From Rugamonas fusca (GTDB lineage Bacteria > Pseudomonadota > Gammaproteobacteria > Burkholderiales > Burkholderiaceae_D), in NCBI RefSeq assembly GCF_014042365.1, contig NZ_JACEZS010000001.1, positions 372,001 to 436,000 of the forward strand: a stretch of DNA of 64,000 bases. The letters are read 5' to 3'. Both the position numbers and the translations under genes were made by a program. Shown here piece after piece: positions 59,637 to 64,000 of the stretch; position 1 is the first letter of the stretch, and every line of letters starts with the position of its first letter. A model generated the notes under the pieces. The model had not been told where the DNA came from. It made no database searches and saw only the letters and a program-made list of their open reading frames with translations.

Positions 59637-59723
59637 CCGGAGGTGGCGCAAATCTGGCGTGCCGTGAGGCTGGCAAGCCGGGCGATTCTGGTCCACTATG
59701 CAGATATAACCTAAGACTTGACC

Positions 59724-60716
59724 ATGATGTCCCTCATTAAAAAACTCATTAGCCTAGGTTTGCTGGCCGCGCTGGCGGCGGGCGGCTATTTCGCGTGGTG
59801 GGCGCAAAACCCCATCACGCCGGACGACGCGCCGCCGGTGGACTTCACCATCGCGCCCGGCAGCGGCGCCCATGCCGCTGGCCAGCAGATGGCCGACGCC
59901 GGCGTGCCCATGGAACCCTTGCTGTTCAACTTGCTGGCGCGCGCCACGTCCTCCAGCGCGCGCCTGAAGGCGGGCGCCTACGAGCTGAAACCCGGCACCA
60001 CGCCCTTGCGCCTGATGGAGCAACTGGTCAAGGGCGAGTTCGCCCAGGAAGCGCTGACCATCATCGAAGGCTGGACCTTCCGCCAGATGCGCCAGGCCGT
60101 GGCCGCCAGCAAGGGCTTGAAACACGATACGGCCGACCTGTCGGACCAGGCGTTGATGGCGCAAATCGATAGCGACTTCAAGCGCCCCGAAGGCCTGTTC
60201 TTCCCCGATACCTATTTGTTCCCCAAAGGCTCCAGCGACTTGCTGGTATTCAAGCAAGCCCACGCGGCCATGCTGGCGCGCCTGGGTGACGCCTGGAGCA
60301 AGCGCGATCCCGCCTTGCCATACAAGACGCCATACGAGGCGTTGACCATGGCCTCCATCGTGGAAAAGGAGACGGGGCAAAAGTCCGAGCGCAACATGAT
60401 CGCCGCCGTGTTCGTGAACCGCCTCAAGCTGGGCATGCTGCTGCAGACCGACCCCACCGTCATCTACGGCATGGGCGACAAGTACGATGGCAAGATCCGC
60501 AAGAAGGACCTGGAGACGGACACGCCGTACAACACCTACACGCGCGCTGGCCTGCCGCCCACGCCGATCGCCTTGCCGGGCGTGCAGTCGCTGGCGGCCG
60601 CCCTGGCGCCGGCCAAAAGCCCGGCCCTGTATTTTGTCTCGCGCGGCAACGGTACCAGCCAGTTTTCCGACAACCTGACCGACCACAACCGGGCGGTCAA
60701 CCAATATCAACGATAG
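59724..60716 (+). CDS. mltG: MltG, endolytic peptidoglycan transglycosylase
   Basis: The 330-residue protein has an N-terminal membrane anchor ([19 protein letters not shown]), a LysM-like subdomain (about 40-110) and the YceG domain. Catalytic Glu lies in [13 protein letters not shown] (about residue 215); other motifs are [23 protein letters not shown] and [14 protein letters not shown]. It cuts nascent glycan strands and is thought to end their growth. The ATG at 59724 was taken; the ATG three bases later or the TTG at 59718 would change the end by only a few residues. It leads the mltG-tmk-holB-pilZ run. Confidence 0.94.
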   Translation: MMSLIKKLISLGLLAALAAGGYFAWWAQNPITPDDAPPVDFTIAPGSGAHAAGQQMADAGVPMEPLLFNLLARATSSSARLKAGAYELKPGTTPLRLMEQLVKGEFAQEALTIIEGWTFRQMRQAVAASKGLKHDTADLSDQALMAQIDSDFKRPEGLFFPDTYLFPKGSSDLLVFKQAHAAMLARLGDAWSKRDPALPYKTPYEALTMASIVEKETGQKSERNMIAAVFVNRLKLGMLLQTDPTVIYGMGDKYDGKIRKKDLETDTPYNTYTRAGLPPTPIALPGVQSLAAALAPAKSPALYFVSRGNGTSQFSDNLTDHNRAVNQYQR

Positions 60717-60729
60717 GCAGCATCGCTAC

Positions 60730-61347
60730 ATGACTCAACAACGCGGCAAATTCATCAGTTTCGAAGGCATCGACGGCGCTGGCAAATCCACCCATATCGG
60801 CTTCACGGCCGACTACCTGCGCACCAAGGGCAAGGAGCTGGTCAGCACGCGCGAGCCGGGCGGCACGCCATTGGGCGAGAAGCTGCGCGAACTGGTGCTG
60901 CATGAAAAAATGCACCTGGAAACGGAAGCCTTGCTGATGTTCGCCAGCCGCCGCGAACACCTCGCCCAGGTGATCGAACCGGCACTGGCCCGTGGCGCCT
61001 GGGTCATCTCCGACCGCTTCACGGACGCCAGTTTCGCCTACCAGGGCGGCGGGCGCGGCCTCGCGCGCGACAAGCTCGATGCGCTGGAGCAGTGGGTGCA
61101 TCCCCACCTGCAGCCGGATCTGACCCTGCTGTTCGACGTGCCGCTGGAAGTGGCCCGCGCGCGGCTCGACGCCACCCGCGCGCTCGACAAGTTTGAACAG
61201 GAAAAGGCGGACTTTTTCAGTGCCGCGCGCAATGAATACCTGCGCCGGGCCGCCCAGTTCCCTGAACGCTTCCGCGTGATCGACTCGACCCAGACCATCG
61301 CCGCTATTCAAGATCAGTTGGCGGTCCTGCTTGATGCGCTGTTGTAA
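60730..61347 (+). CDS. tmk: Thymidylate kinase
   Basis: The 205-residue kinase has the P-loop [12 protein letters not shown] (12-23), the DR(F/Y/H) motif [17 protein letters not shown] (about 96-112) and a lid region with [31 protein letters not shown] marks the dTMP site. It phosphorylates dTMP to dTDP. It follows mltG by 13 bases and is followed by holB, the usual order. Confidence 0.96.
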   Translation: MTQQRGKFISFEGIDGAGKSTHIGFTADYLRTKGKELVSTREPGGTPLGEKLRELVLHEKMHLETEALLMFASRREHLAQVIEPALARGAWVISDRFTDASFAYQGGGRGLARDKLDALEQWVHPHLQPDLTLLFDVPLEVARARLDATRALDKFEQEKADFFSAARNEYLRRAAQFPERFRVIDSTQTIAAIQDQLAVLLDALL

Positions 61348-61394
61348 CTTTAAAAGTATTGCATAAGCAGTTGTTTTAAAACAAAATACCACCA

Positions 61395-62432
61395 ATGAGC
61401 AATTCCATTTACCCGTGGCAGCAAGATGCCTGGCGCCAGCTCCAACAGCTGCGCGCCCGCATGCCGCACGCCATCCTGTTCCACGGCGCGGCCGGCATCG
61501 GCAAGTCGGACTTCATCGAGCGCTTTGCCCAGGGTTTGCTGTGCGAAGCCGTGCTGCCAGACGGCCATGCCTGCGGCCAGTGCGTGTCCTGCGGCTGGTT
61601 CTCGCAGCAAAACCACCCCGACTACCGCCGTGTGCGGCCCGAGGCACTGGAAGATGAACCGGCGGCCGACGGCGAGGAGGGCGGCGACGCCGAGGCGAAG
61701 AAGTCGGCCAAGTCATCCAAGGCACCGTCCAAAGAGATCAAAATCGAACAGATCCGCAATCTGGCCGATTTCATGAACATCTCCACCCACCGCCAGGGCT
61801 TGCGCGTGGTGGTGCTGTACCCGGCCGAAGCGCTCAACATGCCGGCCTCGAACGCGCTGCTGAAAACGCTGGAAGAACCACCACCCGGCACCGTGTTCCT
61901 GCTGGCCTCGAACAGCCTGGACCGGCTGCTGCCCACCATCCTGTCGCGCTGCCGCAAGTTCGCGCTGCCCATGCCATCCCATGCCCAGGCGCTGGCCTGG
62001 CTGCAGGCGCAAGGCGTGGCCGATGCCGACAGCTGGCTGCGCGAGCAGGGCGGTTCGCCGCTGGCCGCGCTGGCCCAGGCCGAGACGGGCAACCGCGACG
62101 ACATGGACACCTTGCTGCAGCTGCTGGCCCGCCCCAGCGTGGAAGGGGCGCTGAAAACGGCCGAAAAATTGCAGAAAGTGGCGCTCGCGGCCCAGGTTTC
62201 TTGGATGCAGCGCTGGCTTTATGACATGTTTTCCTACAAACTGGCGGGGAATATCCGCTACTATCCGCGCTACCGCAAGGAACTGGCGGGCCTGGCCGAC
62301 AGGATCCACGTCAGCCGCCTGCTGGCCGCGCTGAAGGCGGCCAACGAGCGCCGGGCCACGGCCGATCACCCGCTGTCGCCCAAGCTGTTCATCGAAGACA
62401 TGCTGCTCGATTACGCAGCATGCTGTGCCTGA
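61395..62432 (+). CDS. holB: DNA polymerase III delta-prime subunit
   Basis: The 345-residue AAA+ clamp-loader subunit has the P-loop-like FHGAAGIGKSDF, a zinc-binding cluster CGQCVSC with an earlier Cys, LLKTLEEPPPGTVFLLAS and the sensor-1 SRCRKF. A charged low-complexity insert of about 35 residues (EDEPAADGEEGGDAEAKKSAK and following) separates the zinc module from IKIEQIRNLADFM; this loop is longer than in E. coli. Delta-prime is the stator of the clamp loader. Confidence 0.94.
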   Translation: MSNSIYPWQQDAWRQLQQLRARMPHAILFHGAAGIGKSDFIERFAQGLLCEAVLPDGHACGQCVSCGWFSQQNHPDYRRVRPEALEDEPAADGEEGGDAEAKKSAKSSKAPSKEIKIEQIRNLADFMNISTHRQGLRVVVLYPAEALNMPASNALLKTLEEPPPGTVFLLASNSLDRLLPTILSRCRKFALPMPSHAQALAWLQAQGVADADSWLREQGGSPLAALAQAETGNRDDMDTLLQLLARPSVEGALKTAEKLQKVALAAQVSWMQRWLYDMFSYKLAGNIRYYPRYRKELAGLADRIHVSRLLAALKAANERRATADHPLSPKLFIEDMLLDYAACCA

Positions 62433-62442
62433 AAGGAAACGC

Positions 62443-62820
62443 ATGAGCGCTAACCCTGTCGATCCGAGCGCCGCGCCGGTTGCACGGCCCACGGTCTTGT
62501 CGCTGGCGATCAAGGAAAAGGCGGCCTTGTACGCCGCCTACATGCCGTTCCTGAAAAATGGCGGCATGTTCGTGCCGACCCAGAAACCGTACAAGCTGGG
62601 CGACGAGATCTACCTGATCCTGGCCCTGATGGACGACCCCAACAAATATCCGATCGCCGGCAAGGTGGCCTGGATCACGCCGCCGGGCGCCCACAACAAC
62701 AAGGCGCAAGGCATCGGCGTGCATTTCCCCGATGACGAGAGCGGCCAAAGGGCCCGCCTGCGCATCGAGGAAATCCTCGGCGCCGCCCTGCGTTCGTCGC
62801 GCGCCACCCATACGCTTTAA
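62443..62820 (+). CDS. pilZ: PilZ-domain protein, type IV pilus biogenesis
   Basis: The 125-residue protein starts at the ATG at 62443 with GAAAGGAAACGC just before it. It has a short PilZ fold: GGMFVPTQKPYKLGDEIYLILALMDDPNKYPIAGKVAWITP and QGIGVHFPDDESG in separate stretches. The c-di-GMP binding RxxxR motif is not present, as in the original P. aeruginosa PilZ, which works in pilus assembly with FimX/PilB without binding the nucleotide. The tmk-holB-pilZ-tatD order is conserved in proteobacteria and supports the call. Confidence 0.9.
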   Translation: MSANPVDPSAAPVARPTVLSLAIKEKAALYAAYMPFLKNGGMFVPTQKPYKLGDEIYLILALMDDPNKYPIAGKVAWITPPGAHNNKAQGIGVHFPDDESGQRARLRIEEILGAALRSSRATHTL

Positions 62821-62836
62821 TTTGCCCTTTGTTTCC

Positions 62837-63364
62837 ATGTCCGCTTTCCGTCACCGCCTGGCCACGCTGGCCGACCTGCCCACGATCGTGGCCATCTACA
62901 ACAGCACCGTCGCCTCGCGCGAAGTGACGGCCGATACCGAGCCAGTGTCGGTCGAATCGCGCCTGCACTGGTTCAACGAGCATGCGCCCGAGCGGCGGCC
63001 GCTGTGGGTGATCGAGGCGGCCGATGACGACGGCGCCAGTCCCGCCATCCTGGGCTGGATCTCGTATTCGAATTTCTACGGCCGCCCCGCGTACGCGGGC
63101 ACGGCGGAGGTGTCGATTTATATCGATGAAGCGTGGCGGGGCAAGGGCGTCGGTCGTTACTGCCTGGAACAGGCGATCGCCTACGCGCCCAGCATCAAGG
63201 TCCACACCTTGCTGGGCTTCATCTTCGGGCACAACGCGCCCAGCCTGGGCCTGTTCCGCAAATATGGCTTCGACACCTGGGCCAACCTGCCGCGCGTGGC
63301 CAATCTGGACGGCGTGGAGCGTGACCTGGTCATCCTTGGCAAGCGGGTGGATGGAACGGGCTGA
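62837..63364 (+). CDS. GNAT-family N-acetyltransferase (phosphinothricin-acetyltransferase-like)
   Basis: The 175-residue protein starts MSAFRHRLATLADLPTIVAIYNSTVASREVT, the Pat/YncA type N-terminus. The acetyl-CoA loop is VSIYIDEAWRGKGVGRYCLEQAI (about residues 95-117), and the late FIFGHNAPSLGLFRKYGFDTWANLPRV is split over two strands. Relatives acetylate phosphinothricin, methionine sulfoximine or sulfone. It interrupts the pilZ-tatD neighbourhood, so it may have been inserted there. Confidence 0.88.
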   Translation: MSAFRHRLATLADLPTIVAIYNSTVASREVTADTEPVSVESRLHWFNEHAPERRPLWVIEAADDDGASPAILGWISYSNFYGRPAYAGTAEVSIYIDEAWRGKGVGRYCLEQAIAYAPSIKVHTLLGFIFGHNAPSLGLFRKYGFDTWANLPRVANLDGVERDLVILGKRVDGTG

Positions 63365-63396
63365 CCGGGGCAGGCTTGGCGGGTTACAATCACGCC

Positions 63397-64000
63397 ATGT
63401 ATATCGATTCTCATTGCCATATCAATTTCCCCGAGCTGGCCGCTCGCATGCCTGACATCCTCGCCAAGATGGCGGAAAACAAGGTCAGCCACGCCCTGTG
63501 CGTGTCGGTCGACTTGCCGGATTTCCCCCAGGTGCTGGCCCTGGCCGAACAATATCCCCACATTTACGCGTCGGTGGGCGTGCATCCCGATTACGAGGAT
63601 ACGCCGGAGCCCACCGTGGACGAGCTGGTCCGGCTGGCCGACCATCCGAAAATCATCGCCATCGGCGAGACCGGCCTCGATTATTTCCGCCTGACGGGCG
63701 ACCTCGAATGGCAGCGCGAGCGCTTCCGCACCCACATCAAAGCATCAAGAATCACCCGTAAGCCCTTGATTATCCATACCCGCTCCGCCAGCGAGGATAC
63801 GATACGCATCATGCGCGAGGAGGGCGCGGGCACGGATAAAGGTGGCGTGGCCGGCGTCATGCACTGCTTCACGGAGTCGCTCGAGGTGGCGCGCGCCGCC
63901 ATCGACATGGGCTTCTACATTTCCTTCTCCGGCATCGTGACGTTCAAGAGCGCCAAGGAATTGCAGGCTGTGGCGCTGGAAGTGCCGCTGGAGCGTATCC
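63397..64000 (+). CDS. tatD: TatD-family metal-dependent DNase/hydrolase (N-terminal part)
   Basis: The frame starts MYIDSHCHINFPELAARM at 63397 and stays open to the window end (201 codons visible). The metal-binding HCH motif, the GETGLDYF motif with its Glu ligand, KPLIIHTRSASEDT and the MHCFTES region are all present. TatD enzymes are 3'-5' DNases acting in DNA repair and possibly deacylation. The C-terminal part of the beta-barrel with the last aspartate ligand lies beyond the window. Confidence 0.93.
   Translation, partial: MYIDSHCHINFPELAARMPDILAKMAENKVSHALCVSVDLPDFPQVLALAEQYPHIYASVGVHPDYEDTPEPTVDELVRLADHPKIIAIGETGLDYFRLTGDLEWQRERFRTHIKASRITRKPLIIHTRSASEDTIRIMREEGAGTDKGGVAGVMHCFTESLEVARAAIDMGFYISFSGIVTFKSAKELQAVALEVPLERI

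Overview
This looks like a chromosomal segment of a high-GC betaproteobacterium of the Burkholderiales. The best guess is Oxalobacteraceae (Janthinobacterium/Massilia/Duganella type), judged from the clpX-lon-hupB-tRNA-ppiD order, the protein sequences and the G/C-rich third codon positions. This placement comes from recognising families, not from a database search. There is no phage, plasmid, insertion sequence or CRISPR array. The window is mostly housekeeping genes with three accessory or regulatory blocks worth attention.

Layout. 1-6.4 kb is the proteostasis block: the end of clpX, lon, the HU gene hupB, tRNA-Val, two identical tRNA-Asp genes, a promoter-hairpin-terminator unit that looks like a small RNA, and the periplasmic chaperone ppiD. 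6.4-22 kb holds mnmH, tesA and a lone YbbA-type ATPase (tesA and ybbA have overlapping divergent start codons), nnr, a fused HyuA/HyuB oxoprolinase-type enzyme, a tandem pair of REC-TPR response regulators behind a sigma-28-like promoter, and purL. 22-25.5 kb holds an unknown membrane protein, two AraC-type regulators and an AlkD-type DNA glycosylase.

25.6-29.4 kb is a compact overlapping operon: ferredoxin-reductase, AlkB-type membrane di-iron hydroxylase and GMC alcohol dehydrogenase, with a divergent AraC regulator. It looks like a terminal-oxidation module. Its electron donor is of the XylA type rather than a rubredoxin. 29.4-35.6 kb is a sigma-54-controlled dicarboxylate uptake system: dctA, a porin, sensor kinase dctB and enhancer-binding regulator dctD. 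A near-consensus -24/-12 promoter lies before dctA, with tandem 19-bp repeats upstream of it.

35.6-40.2 kb is an envelope and redox-repair run on the minus strand: two tandem parvulins, a BolA-family protein, yciB, msrB and selO. 40.4-45 kb and 50.2-56.5 kb are fatty-acid activation and beta-oxidation genes (acyl-CoA ligase, FadB-type fusion, thiolase, acyl-CoA dehydrogenase and several oxidoreductases). The fadB-like and thiolase promoters share an identical 11-bp motif, so a common regulator is likely. Between them lie a GGDEF-EAL-REC protein, a long inverted repeat and an MHS-type MFS transporter.

56.5-64 kb holds small enzymes, ygfZ, and the mltG-tmk-holB-pilZ-(GNAT)-tatD cluster, with tatD cut by the window end. 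Functionally, the hydroxylase operon, the acyl-CoA ligase and the two beta-oxidation loci could together take a hydrocarbon-like or alcohol substrate to acetyl-CoA. That link is inferred from gene content only.
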